From an uncultured Clostridia bacterium (GTDB lineage: Bacteria > Bacillota > Clostridia > Christensenellales > Borkfalkiaceae), in NCBI GenBank assembly GCA_944336975.1, contig CALVLH010000013.1:1-42348 (forward strand): a stretch of 42,348 nt of DNA, read 5' to 3'. Below are positions 8,417 through 16,176 of the stretch, piece by piece. Below the pieces are notes generated by a model that saw only the letters and a list, made by a program, of their open reading frames with translations, had not been told where the DNA came from and searched no databases. Position 1 is the first letter of the stretch. Every line of letters starts with the position of its first letter. A program made the position numbers and the translations under genes.

Positions 8417-8449
8417 CGGCGCGCCGACAAAAAACAAGGAGAATATGAT

Positions 8450-9424
8450 ATGAAGATTTCCGTACTCGGCTGCGGCAGATGGGGTTCGTTCATCGCCTGG
8501 TATCTCGCGAACCGCGGGAACGAAGTATGCTCCTGGGGACCTGACGGCGACGGCTCGTACGAGGTGCTCCGCAGGACGGGCAGGAACGATTACGTCACGC
8601 TCGATCCCCGCATTTTACTTACCTGCGATCTGGAACTTGCGGTCAACCGCGCGGAGACAATCGTCATCTCCATCAGCTCGCAGGGACTGCGCGGCTTTAT
8701 GAAGCGCGTCACGCAGTACGACGTGAAAGATAAGGTTTTCATCCTCTGCATGAAGGGCATCGAAGCGGATACGGGCAAACGCCTTTCCGAAGTGCTCACG
8801 GACAGCGGTATCCGCCCCGATCGGATCGCTGTGTGGGTAGGACCCGGGCATATCCAGAGTTTTGTGCAGGGCATCCCCAACTGCATGGTCATCGATTCGG
8901 CGAACGACGCGCTCAAACGCGATCTCGTCGACCGCTTCAAGAGCGATCTCATCCGCTTTTATTACGGAAACGACCTCATCGGCACGGAGATCGGCGCGGC
9001 GGCGAAAAACGTCATGGGCATCGCCGCGGGCATTCTCGACGTCGTGTGCGTGCCGCTCAAAGGTCCGCTCATGTCGCGCGGCGCGCGCGAAGTGGCGCGG
9101 CTCATCAAGGCGATGGGCGGCAACGAGCTTTCCGCATACGGGCTTGCGCACCTCGGCGATTACGAGACGACGCTCTTTTCGCCTTATTCCCACAACCGTA
9201 TGTACGGCGAGATGCTCGCCAAGGGGCAGCGCTTTGAAAAGCTCGCCGAAGGCGTGGCGACTTCGGGCGCGATGAAATATCTCGGCGAAAAATACGGCGT
9301 CGATCTTCCCATCACCAATACCGTGTACCGCGTGTGTTACGGGGAAGGGGACGACCGCAAGCGCTGCATGGAAGAGATCGGCGCACTCTTTGCCCGCAGC
9401 ACGAAATCGGAATTTTACGAATAA
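8450..9424 (+). CDS. gpsA: NAD(P)H-dependent glycerol-3-phosphate dehydrogenase, variant type
   Basis: 324 aa. It makes sn-glycerol 3-phosphate from dihydroxyacetone phosphate for lipid synthesis. An N-terminal Rossmann domain opens with VLGCGRWGSFIAWYLA. KGIEADTGKRLSEVL, GAAAKNVMGIAAGI with the catalytic lysine, and GLAHLGDYETT...SHNR are recognisable GpsA motifs. Two positions differ from the textbook enzyme: VGPGHIQSF stands where SGPSFAxE is usual, and HLGDY where GLGDL is usual. My impression is that related clostridial proteins share these, so I treat it as a subtype. It is preceded by AAGGAG and closed by a strong terminator; 33 bases separate it from recR. Confidence 0.85.
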   Translation: MKISVLGCGRWGSFIAWYLANRGNEVCSWGPDGDGSYEVLRRTGRNDYVTLDPRILLTCDLELAVNRAETIVISISSQGLRGFMKRVTQYDVKDKVFILCMKGIEADTGKRLSEVLTDSGIRPDRIAVWVGPGHIQSFVQGIPNCMVIDSANDALKRDLVDRFKSDLIRFYYGNDLIGTEIGAAAKNVMGIAAGILDVVCVPLKGPLMSRGAREVARLIKAMGGNELSAYGLAHLGDYETTLFSPYSHNRMYGEMLAKGQRFEKLAEGVATSGAMKYLGEKYGVDLPITNTVYRVCYGEGDDRKRCMEEIGALFARSTKSEFYE

Positions 9425-9560
9425 CGCTCCGCGGAAAAGCCTTTTGCGCACTTATGCGCACAGCGGCGCAAAGAGCGGGCGCACACCCGTTCCCGGCTCT
9501 CGGCGCAAGGGGGCATACCGGACATCCCTTCGCGGCAGAAAATTCTCTTAAAATCAAACA

Positions 9561-9597
9561 GCCCGCCCGTTTTGCTCATCGAGCAAAACGGGCGGGC
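9561..9597 (+). terminator. Strong intrinsic terminator after gpsA
   Basis: Seventeen-bp perfect stem (9561-9577 with 9581-9597), 3-nt loop, followed by GTTTTT. It is between convergent gpsA and metA and may also stop metA transcripts, though the U-tract on that side is weaker. The rest of the 279-bp gap shows no gene. Confidence 0.92.
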
Positions 9598-9703
9598 GTT
9601 TTTCGTCATGATTTAATTGCGCGTCTTTCACTGCGGCATTTTGACGGCGGGAAACGCGTGCGCTTCGGGCAACGCCTTCCCCGTCTTTTCCCTCGCCGCC
9701 TTG

Positions 9704-10615
9704 TCAGTCCTTAAATTCGTAAGGCGTGGTCTGGTAGACGAAGTTGAGCCAGTTGTTGTAAAAGAGGTTTGCCGTCGAGGACCAGTTCATGTTGATCTTG
9801 GTGCATTCCTTGTCGAGAAAATAGCAGAAGGGCTTGTCGATGGGGAGTCCCTTGGCGAGATCGCGTTCGTATTCCTTTTTCAGCGTGTCGCGGTCATATT
9901 CCATGTGTCCGAGCACGAACACGCGGCTGTGGTCGAGGTTGGTGACGATGGGCGCGCCAGCGCGGTTGGACGTGGCGAGAATCTTCAGCCGTTCGTCTTT
10001 GGCGATGTCCTTTTCGCGCACCGCGGAGTGACGGGAATGGCACATGTGGAATTCATCCGATACGCCGCGCATGAGCGGGTCGGGCGTCTCGAAATGCACC
10101 TTGCGGTGGGTGAACACGCCGAAGAGCTTGCGGGAAAGGGGGTATTTTTCGATCCCGTAGAAATAGTGCAACGCCGCCATCGCGCCCCAGCAGATGAAGA
10201 TGGTGGAGGTGACGTTGGTCGAAGTGAAATCGAAAATGCGTTTCAGTTCGTCCCAGTACGCCACGTCGGAGAAATCCAGATCTTCCACGGGCGCGCCCGT
10301 CACGATCATGCCGTCGAAGTGTTTGTGTTTTATGCTCTCGAAGGGCTGATAAAAGCGGTCGAGGTATTCCGCCTCCGTGTTTTTGGAGCGGTAGGTCTCC
10401 GTGTGGATGAGCGTGATGTTCACTTGCAGGGGAGAATTGGAGAGCAGGCGCATGAACTGCGTTTCCGTCTCCACTTTGGTGGGCATGAGGTTGAGCAGGG
10501 CGATCTCGATGGGGCGGATGTCCTGCATCTGCGCCCGTTCCTGCGTCATCACGAAGATGCGCTCTTTGCTTAAAATGGAATAGGCGGGGATGTTGCGGTC
10601 GATGACGATGGGCAT
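9704..10615 (-). CDS. metA: Homoserine O-acetyltransferase (MetA family)
   Basis: 303 aa, full-length MetA. It activates homoserine for methionine synthesis. The catalytic cysteine is C142 (FICWGAMAALH), with H237 and E239 in GHMEYD. The acyl-CoA specificity position 111 is glutamate (TGAPVE). In Bacillus cereus MetA Glu111 gives acetyl-CoA use, whereas glycine there (as in E. coli) gives succinyl-CoA use, so despite the family name this enzyme should make O-acetylhomoserine. The adjacent metY uses exactly that product. The ATG has GGAAGG upstream. It is the last gene of the secG-rnr-smpB-metY-metA row; 82 bases separate it from metY and I see no promoter there. Confidence 0.93.
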   Translation of the reverse strand: MPIVIDRNIPAYSILSKERIFVMTQERAQMQDIRPIEIALLNLMPTKVETETQFMRLLSNSPLQVNITLIHTETYRSKNTEAEYLDRFYQPFESIKHKHFDGMIVTGAPVEDLDFSDVAYWDELKRIFDFTSTNVTSTIFICWGAMAALHYFYGIEKYPLSRKLFGVFTHRKVHFETPDPLMRGVSDEFHMCHSRHSAVREKDIAKDERLKILATSNRAGAPIVTNLDHSRVFVLGHMEYDRDTLKKEYERDLAKGLPIDKPFCYFLDKECTKINMNWSSTANLFYNNWLNFVYQTTPYEFKD

Positions 10616-10697
10616 GGTGTTTCCTTCCGTAAGATAATTGATGGTACGCCGAAGGCGCGGGCAGACAGAAGCGTCGGGTGCGCCGCAGTGCGGGCGG

Positions 10698-11969
10698 TCA
10701 GATCTGCGCGAACGCCTGTTCGAGGTCGGCGATGATGTCGTCGGGGTTCTCGATCCCGACGGAGAGGCGCACGAGGTTCGCGGAGATGCCCGCGTCGATG
10801 AGCCCCTGCTCGGAGAGCTGGCGGTGCGTGGTGGAAGCGGGGTGCAGGACGCAGCTTCTCACGTCCGCGACGTGCGTTTCCTGGGAGATGAGTTTGAGGT
10901 GTTCCATGAAGCGGGCGCACGTCTTCGCGTCGCCGCGGATGCCGAAACTCATCATGCCCCCCGTGCCGTTCGGGAGGTATTTCTTCGCGCGCTCATAATA
11001 TTTATCTCCGGGCAGAGAGGGGTGCTTGACCCATTCTATCTTGGGGTGCGCCGCGAGATACGCCGCCACTTTCGCCGCGTTGGAGCAGTGCTTTTCCATG
11101 CGGACGGAGAGGGTATCGCTCCCGAGATAGGTCAGGAACGCGTTCTGCGGGCTCATGATCGCGCCCGTATCGCGGATCATCTGCGCGCGGCATTTGGTGC
11201 CGAAGGGAACGGCGAGGTCGGCATAGACCAGCCCGTGATAGCTCTCGTCCGGCTCGTTGAAGGCGGGATAGCGGGGATTGCCTTTGAAGGCGAAATTGCC
11301 GCCGTCCACGATCATGCCGCCGAGCGCCGCCGCATGGCCGTCCATGTATTTGGACGTGGAATGCACGACGATGTTCGCGCCGAGCGACAACGGGCGGCAG
11401 AGGACGGGCGTCGCGAGGGTGTTGTCCACGATGAAGAGCACGCCCTTTTCCTTGCAGACGGACGCGACCTTGTCGAAATCGAGCACGACGATCGCGGGAT
11501 TTGCGACCGTCTCCGCAAAGACGAAGCGCGTCTTGCCGTCGATGAGCTTTTCCAGCTCGTCCTGTTCGCAGTCCGCGTCGAAGAAGCGGCATTCCACGCC
11601 GAGTTTGGGCAGGGTGGTGCCGAACAGGTTATACGTCCCGCCGTACACCTCGCACGCGCAGACGATGTTGTCGCCCGCGTTGCACAGCGTCATCGCGGTG
11701 AGCAGGATCGCGGACATCCCCGAAGCGCAGCCGATCGCGCCCGCGCCGCCTTCCAGCGCGGCGACGCGCTTTTCCAGCGCGTCCACGGTGGGGTTGGCAA
11801 GGCGGCTGTAAAAGAAGCCGTCCGCTTTCAGGTCGAACAGATCCGCCATTTTCTGCGTGTCGCCGTAGAAAAAGGTCGTGCTCTGGCAGATCTGCGGGAT
11901 GCGGCTCTCGCCCGTCTCGGGACGGTAGCCCGCCTGTACGCAAAGGGTATCCAATTTATACTCGTTCAT
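10698..11969 (-). CDS. metY: O-acetylhomoserine sulfhydrylase
   Basis: 423 aa, the size of MetY/Met17 enzymes and longer than the roughly 380 aa of cystathionine synthase or lyase relatives. It is a PLP enzyme of the Cys/Met metabolism family: the Schiff-base lysine is K207 in HSTSKYMDGH, and the cofactor is held by GCASGMSA and FAETVANP. The long segment around FNEPDESYHGLVY is typical of MetY. It condenses O-acetylhomoserine with sulfide to homocysteine. It starts 21 bases after smpB with GAGG eight bases before the ATG, so it is probably transcribed with the RNA-quality genes upstream. Confidence 0.93.
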   Translation of the reverse strand: MNEYKLDTLCVQAGYRPETGESRIPQICQSTTFFYGDTQKMADLFDLKADGFFYSRLANPTVDALEKRVAALEGGAGAIGCASGMSAILLTAMTLCNAGDNIVCACEVYGGTYNLFGTTLPKLGVECRFFDADCEQDELEKLIDGKTRFVFAETVANPAIVVLDFDKVASVCKEKGVLFIVDNTLATPVLCRPLSLGANIVVHSTSKYMDGHAAALGGMIVDGGNFAFKGNPRYPAFNEPDESYHGLVYADLAVPFGTKCRAQMIRDTGAIMSPQNAFLTYLGSDTLSVRMEKHCSNAAKVAAYLAAHPKIEWVKHPSLPGDKYYERAKKYLPNGTGGMMSFGIRGDAKTCARFMEHLKLISQETHVADVRSCVLHPASTTHRQLSEQGLIDAGISANLVRLSVGIENPDDIIADLEQAFAQI

Positions 11970-11990
11970 GATCTTAACCTCGAAGATGTT

Positions 11991-12443
11991 TTATCTGAAA
12001 ATTTCTTTGACCGCGCGGTCGGTCGCGCGCTTGACGTCGCGTTCGGCGATGGAACGCTTTTTGTCGTAGGTGTGTTTGCCGCGGCAGAGCGCGATCTCGG
12101 CTTTGACGAGCGCGTCCTTGAAATACAGTTTCAGCGGCACGAGAGTATAGCCTTTCTCGTTGACTTTTCCGACGATCTTGGCGATCTCGCGCTTATGCAG
12201 GAGCAGTTTTCGGTCGCGGCGCGAATCGCGCGTGGAAAAGGCGCCGCTCTTGTCGTAGAGGGCGATGTGCATATTTTTGAGGAACACTTCCCCGCGGCTG
12301 ATCTCGCAGAAACTCTCGCCGAGGGAAGCGTGCCCCGCGCGCAGCGATTTGACTTCGCTGCCTTCCAGCACGACGCCCGCTTCGAATTTGTCCTCGATGA
12401 AATATTCGAACGAAGCCGATTTATTGACGGCAATGACTTTCAT
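11991..12443 (-). CDS. smpB: SsrA-binding protein
   Basis: 150 aa, the normal SmpB length. It is an OB-fold protein that delivers tmRNA to stalled ribosomes. Conserved stretches are YFIEDKFEAGVVLEGSEVKSLRAG near the N-terminus, KLLLHKREIAKI in the middle, and the basic C-terminal tail GKHTYDKKRSIAERDVKRATDRAVKEIFR that enters the decoding centre. The ATG at 12443 opens the conserved MKVIAVNK start. No Shine-Dalgarno is visible before it; instead a TATAAT ends seven bases upstream. It lies 39 bases after rnr, so it may be read both from the operon and from this internal promoter. Confidence 0.95.
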   Translation of the reverse strand: MKVIAVNKSASFEYFIEDKFEAGVVLEGSEVKSLRAGHASLGESFCEISRGEVFLKNMHIALYDKSGAFSTRDSRRDRKLLLHKREIAKIVGKVNEKGYTLVPLKLYFKDALVKAEIALCRGKHTYDKKRSIAERDVKRATDRAVKEIFR

Positions 12444-12449
12444 ACGCTT

Positions 12450-12478
12450 ATTATACCACAATTCCGCTTAAAAGGGAA
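12450..12478 (-). promoter_or_regulatory. Candidate internal promoter giving leaderless smpB mRNA
   Basis: Minus strand: weak -35 TTCCCT (12473-12478), 17-bp spacer, extended -10 TGG-TATAAT (12450-12455). The last T is exactly seven bases before the A of the smpB ATG, the normal distance to a transcription start. It lies just after the rnr stop. Confidence 0.5.
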
Positions 12479-12482
12479 CGGA

Positions 12483-14579
12483 TCAGAGAATTTTGTTGAG
12501 AAAAAGGAACTGCGTTCTGCGCGCGCCCCAGTCCACGCCGACCACTTTCACGCGCACGGACTCGCCGAGGCGGAAGGAGTTCTTCGTTCCGCGCAGGAGG
12601 AAGCGTTCTTCCACATAGTCGTAACTGTCCTCGGGGAGCGTTTCCAGGGGGAGAAATCCCTCGATCGTGTTTTTGAGTTCCGCGAACAGCCCGAACGAGG
12701 TCACGCCCGAGATCACCGCGTCGTATTCTTCCCCGATCTTGTCCTGCATATACGCGACCATATATAAAGCGTCCACGTCCCGTTCCGCTTCCGCCGCGTT
12801 TTTCTCGCATTCGGAGGACTGTACGGACGCCTGCGAGACGAAATCTTCGTAGCGGCGCACCGTCTCTTCGGGATGAGAAAGCGCTTCCTTGATGATGCGG
12901 TGGATGCACAGGTCGGGATAGCGGCGGATGGGCGAGGTGAAGTGACAGTAACAGTCGGAAGCAAGCCCGAAGTGTCCCGCGTTGAGCGGGGAATATTTCG
13001 CCTTTTGCATGGAGCGCAACATCACGCGGTTGACGAGGGAATAGATGGGGGAATCTTTCAGCCCTTCCAGGACGTCCTGATAGTCGCGCGGGGAGACCTT
13101 TTCGGGATCGAACTTCACCGTGACGCCCGCTTCCTGCAAAAATTCGAAAAAGCCGCGCGCCTTTTCTTCGGCGGGGCGCTCGTGCACGCGGTAGACGAAT
13201 GGCATCTGCATCTCGCTCATCATGCTCGCGACGCTCTCGTTGGCGAGCACCATGAACTGTTCGATCATCTCGTGCGAGACGGTGCGGTTATAGTCGGGGA
13301 TGACGATCTTCCCGTCGACATAGAGGATCTTCGCCTCCTTGATGTCCATCGCCACGCCGCCTTTCGCCGTGCGCGCCTCTTTGAGGATGTTCGTCAGTTC
13401 GATCGCCGTCTCCACAAAGCCGATGAGGTCGGGATAGCGTTCCCGCGTCTCGCGGTCGCCTTCGTGGATGGCGGTTACTGCGGTATAGGTCATGCGGTGC
13501 CGCGAGCGGATGACGGAAGGGGCGATCTTACGGCTGATCACCTTTCCGCTTTGATCTACCGTCATGAAACAGGAAAGCGTCAGGCGATCCACGCCTTCGT
13601 TGAGCGAACAGATGTTGTTGGAAAGCGCCTTGGGCAGCATGGGCAGCACGCGGTCGGGGAAATACACGCTCGTGCCGCGGCGGTATGCTTCCTTGTCGAT
13701 GATCTCGCCCCGCCAGACGTAATGGCTCACGTCGGCGATGTGCACGCCCAGATAATAAAGTCCATCCTTTTTCTCGACGGAAATCGCGTCGTCGATGTCG
13801 CGCGTGTCTTCGCCGTCCACGGTGATGATGAGCTCCCCGCGCAGATCGACGCGGTTTTTGAGGTCTTTTTCGGTGATGGGGCGCGCCGCCTGACGATCGG
13901 CTTCCGCGACGACGTCGTCGGGGAATTCTTCGCGCAGGTTATGGGCGCGGATGAGGGAGAGCTCTTCCACAAAGAAATCGCCGCCCTCGCCTAAGATCTC
14001 CGTGATCTCGCCCTCGGGGGCGCGTCCTTCGGGATAGCGTAGAACGGTCGCGACGGCCTTCGCGCCGTCTGGACAATTCATGGACTTCGCGAGGGGGATG
14101 TAGACGTCTTCCGCGTATTTGCGCTCGTCGGGATGCAGGTATCCCGCCTTTTTTTCGCGGCGGAAAGTGCCGACGATTTCGCTGAGCCCGCGTTCAAGGA
14201 CGGCAAGCACCTCGCCTTCGTCGTCCGACATCCTGCCCTTGACGGGGATGCAGTAGACGGTATCGCCGTGCAGGGCGCCGTGCAGGGCGCGATGGGGGAT
14301 GAAGAGGTCGGAAAGCGCCTTATCTTCGGGCATGAAGAACCCGAACCCGCGCTCGTTGCCCGAGATTTTGCCTTTGAGGGCGCCGAACTGTTCCGCCGTG
14401 CCGTAGCGGTGGCGGGAGTCGGTGAGGATCTCGCCGTCGCGCACGAGCTCGCGGAGCATATCGCGCAGGGCATAACCTTCCTTTTTTCCGAGGCGCAGGG
14501 CGGCGGCGATCTGTTCGTCCGTTTTCAGGGCGAAGTCGCCGTTTTTTATCTTGTTGAGTAGCGATTGTTTTGCGTTCAA
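12483..14579 (-). CDS. rnr: Ribonuclease R (RNase II/RNB family exoribonuclease)
   Basis: 698 aa from a TTG at 14579 that has AGGAG five bases upstream; upstream in-frame codons lack a ribosome site. The order is an N-terminal helix-turn-helix (about 1-75), two cold-shock RNA-binding domains, the RNB catalytic domain and a C-terminal S1 domain. The metal-binding aspartates are visible in DGEDTRDIDDAISVEKK. The lysine-rich tail of E. coli RNase R is missing, as in many Firmicutes. It degrades structured RNA 3' to 5' and works with tmRNA-SmpB on stalled messages, which fits its place between secG and smpB. Confidence 0.94.
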   Translation of the reverse strand: MNAKQSLLNKIKNGDFALKTDEQIAAALRLGKKEGYALRDMLRELVRDGEILTDSRHRYGTAEQFGALKGKISGNERGFGFFMPEDKALSDLFIPHRALHGALHGDTVYCIPVKGRMSDDEGEVLAVLERGLSEIVGTFRREKKAGYLHPDERKYAEDVYIPLAKSMNCPDGAKAVATVLRYPEGRAPEGEITEILGEGGDFFVEELSLIRAHNLREEFPDDVVAEADRQAARPITEKDLKNRVDLRGELIITVDGEDTRDIDDAISVEKKDGLYYLGVHIADVSHYVWRGEIIDKEAYRRGTSVYFPDRVLPMLPKALSNNICSLNEGVDRLTLSCFMTVDQSGKVISRKIAPSVIRSRHRMTYTAVTAIHEGDRETRERYPDLIGFVETAIELTNILKEARTAKGGVAMDIKEAKILYVDGKIVIPDYNRTVSHEMIEQFMVLANESVASMMSEMQMPFVYRVHERPAEEKARGFFEFLQEAGVTVKFDPEKVSPRDYQDVLEGLKDSPIYSLVNRVMLRSMQKAKYSPLNAGHFGLASDCYCHFTSPIRRYPDLCIHRIIKEALSHPEETVRRYEDFVSQASVQSSECEKNAAEAERDVDALYMVAYMQDKIGEEYDAVISGVTSFGLFAELKNTIEGFLPLETLPEDSYDYVEERFLLRGTKNSFRLGESVRVKVVGVDWGARRTQFLFLNKIL

Positions 14580-14614
14580 AATAACTCCTTGTTTTCGGGA
14601 AAGGGAAAACAAAA

Positions 14615-14639
14615 GGGCAGCCCATCCTTTGAGCCGCCC
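14615..14639 (-). terminator. Possible attenuator hairpin between secG and rnr
   Basis: Minus-strand stem GGGCGGC/GCTGCCC with one G-U pair and an 11-nt loop, followed by CTTTTGTTTT. The stem is modest, so partial read-through is likely. It would let secG be expressed more than rnr-smpB. Confidence 0.4.
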
Positions 14640-14659
14640 GCATCCGCCTGATTCGCCGA

Positions 14660-14971
14660 TCAGGACCAAAATCCTTCGTATTGCAGAATATAGAAGACAA
14701 TGGCGAGCACCGCCAGCACGACGAGGCAAGCGACCGTCCACTTTTTACGGGCGGACTCGCTCGATCTTCCCTTGTTTTTGCCGAAGAACGTCTCGCTCGA
14801 TCCGCCCAGCGCGTCGATGCCTTCCGAGTTGCCCGGCTGGATGAACACGAGAATAATGGACGCAAGCGCCGCGACGAACATCAAAACAACGAGCACGATG
14901 CTGATGACGAGATAGGTGTAATAATGTGCGGCGTCCGCGGTGGGGACAAGCAGATTGGTGAACAATTCCAT
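14660..14971 (-). CDS. secG: Preprotein translocase subunit SecG
   Basis: 103 aa with two hydrophobic segments: a long one at about 17-44 and a second at about 78-98. Between them is a polar loop with the SecG signatures QPGNSEGIDALGG and FFGKNKGRSSES. SecG stimulates protein export through SecYE. The extra 16 residues before the first membrane segment are slightly long for the family. It is the first gene of secG-rnr-smpB, a common Firmicutes arrangement, with AAAGGA upstream and its own promoter. Confidence 0.9.
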   Translation of the reverse strand: MELFTNLLVPTADAAHYYTYLVISIVLVVLMFVAALASIILVFIQPGNSEGIDALGGSSETFFGKNKGRSSESARKKWTVACLVVLAVLAIVFYILQYEGFWS

Positions 14972-15018
14972 TTTTTACGATCCTTTTCCGAAATTTAGTA
15001 TTCAAAGTAACAACAGAG

Positions 15019-15047
15019 AGTATAGCATATCCGCGCAGAAATGACAA
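15019..15047 (-). promoter_or_regulatory. SigA-type promoter of secG-rnr-smpB-metY-metA
   Basis: Minus strand TTGTCA (15042-15047), 17-bp spacer, extended -10 TGC-TATACT (15019-15024). The leader is about 40 nt. Confidence 0.8.
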
Positions 15048-15084
15048 CTTTTTTTGCGCCGTTTTTCTCAAAAACAAAAAAAAT

Positions 15085-15106
15085 TCCCTCCCGCAACGGG
15101 GAGGGA
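15085..15106 (-). terminator. Intrinsic terminator of the lipoprotein gene
   Basis: Eight-bp stem TCCCTCCC/GGGAGGGA with a 6-nt loop, followed on the minus strand by seven or more U. It sits five bases after the lipoprotein stop. Confidence 0.9.
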
Positions 15107-15111
15107 GTCAA

Positions 15112-15516
15112 TTATTTCGTGCTCTTGAAGATGTCTGCCGCGTCGGTGAGCGGGGTGTAGAAGAGCAGAACGCAGTTGCCGCTGACATAGTCGGATTTCT
15201 GGATGTCGGAAATAAGCCCTTTGAGCGATTCGCTTTCGTTGATCGCGTCCTCCATTTCCTGCGTGGACTTGAATTCGAGGATGAGTGCGACTTTCAGCCC
15301 GTCTGCCATCAGGTGAACCGAGCAGACGTCCTCGAAATCCTCGCCGAGCGCTTCGACGATCTTGGTCTGATATTCCTCGACGTTTTCGCTTTCCGAATAA
15401 CCTTCCGCTTCATACGCGCGGCGGATCTTGGAATAGCTGCTGCAACCGCACAGCAGGGTGATCGCGATCGCCGCGATCAACGCAACGAGAACGACGGTGA
15501 TGCCTCTCTTTTTCAT
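15112..15516 (-). CDS. Small predicted lipoprotein of unknown function
   Basis: 134 aa. The N-terminus is a lipoprotein signal: KKR, a hydrophobic stretch to residue 22, then LLCGC with the probable lipidated cysteine at C25 followed by SS. The mature part (about 110 aa) is acidic and has alternating helix and strand character, for example EEYQTKIVEALGEDFEDVCSVHLM and NCVLLFYTPLTDAADIFK. I do not recognise the family. The second ATG (15516) is chosen because it is nine bases from AAGGAG; the first is only three. It is monocistronic with its own promoter and terminator, and divergent from the shikimate-kinase-like gene. Confidence 0.75.
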   Translation of the reverse strand: MKKRGITVVLVALIAAIAITLLCGCSSYSKIRRAYEAEGYSESENVEEYQTKIVEALGEDFEDVCSVHLMADGLKVALILEFKSTQEMEDAINESESLKGLISDIQKSDYVSGNCVLLFYTPLTDAADIFKSTK

Positions 15517-15550
15517 ATACATTCACTCCTTATAAGTTAAAGTCAAAAAA

Positions 15551-15579
15551 ATTATATTATATTTTCAGCGTAAAGTCAA
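15551..15579 (-). promoter_or_regulatory. SigA-type promoter of the lipoprotein gene
   Basis: Minus strand TTGACT (15574-15579), 17-bp spacer, TATAAT (15551-15556). An overlapping ATATAAT repeat gives a second possible -10. It is divergent from the promoter at 15633. Confidence 0.8.
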
Positions 15580-15632
15580 GCGATAAACATTTTTTTCTTT
15601 TCAGAATTCCCGCAAAGGGATAGGGGCGACGA

Positions 15633-15661
15633 TTGACAATCGGTTTCTTTTGTTCTATAAT
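15633..15661 (+). promoter_or_regulatory. Consensus SigA promoter, leaderless shikimate-kinase-like gene
   Basis: A full match to consensus: TTGACA (15633-15638), 17-bp spacer, TATAAT (15656-15661). The ATG at 15670 begins nine bases after the last T, so the mRNA should start at or within two bases of the start codon. There is no ribosome site. Confidence 0.85.
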
Positions 15662-15669
15662 AAAACGGT

Positions 15670-16176
15670 ATGGACAATATCGTTTTGATCGGGATGCCCT
15701 CGTCGGGGAAAAGCACGGCGGGCGTGCTTCTCGCAAAGACAATCGGATACGGCTTCATCGACTGCGACCTCCTTATTCAGAACGAACAGAAGGCGCTGCT
15801 CCGCGACATCATCGGGCGGGAGGGCGCGGATGGGTTCATCGCCATCGAAGAGCGCGTCAACGCGGAGCTTTGGGCGGAACATTGCGTCATCGCCACGGGC
15901 GGGAGCGTCATCTACGGCGAAAGGGCAATGGAACACCTCAGAAAAATGGGCAAGATCGTCTATCTTCATTTGAGCGAAGCGGAAGTCGCCCGCAGGATCA
16001 CCAGCCTTTCCCTGCGCGGCGTCGTGATGAAGGGGAATATTTCCACCCTCGAAGAACTCTATGCGGAGCGCGCTCCGCTCTATGAAAAATATGCCGACGT
16101 CATCGTCAACTGCGATCATCAGACGATCGACGAAACGGTTGCCGCACTCGTCTCGGCGATCGGGGCGGATGTATGA
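15670..16176 (+). CDS. Shikimate kinase-like protein lacking the shikimate-binding arginine
   Basis: 168 aa, the length of AroK. It has a P-loop (GMPSSGKST, 8-16), D31 and D33 in FIDCDLL, TGGSVIY near 76-82, a RGVVM lid and ERAPLYEKYADVIV. In true shikimate kinases the segment after D33 contains FRxxE, whose arginine holds the shikimate carboxylate. Here the same place reads FIAIEE, so that arginine is an isoleucine (residue 57). The fold and phosphoryl transfer are secure, but the substrate may not be shikimate. No other aromatic-pathway gene is nearby; the next gene, a ketopantoate-reductase-like dehydrogenase, overlaps as ATGA. Confidence 0.75.
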   Translation: MDNIVLIGMPSSGKSTAGVLLAKTIGYGFIDCDLLIQNEQKALLRDIIGREGADGFIAIEERVNAELWAEHCVIATGGSVIYGERAMEHLRKMGKIVYLHLSEAEVARRITSLSLRGVVMKGNISTLEELYAERAPLYEKYADVIVNCDHQTIDETVAALVSAIGADV

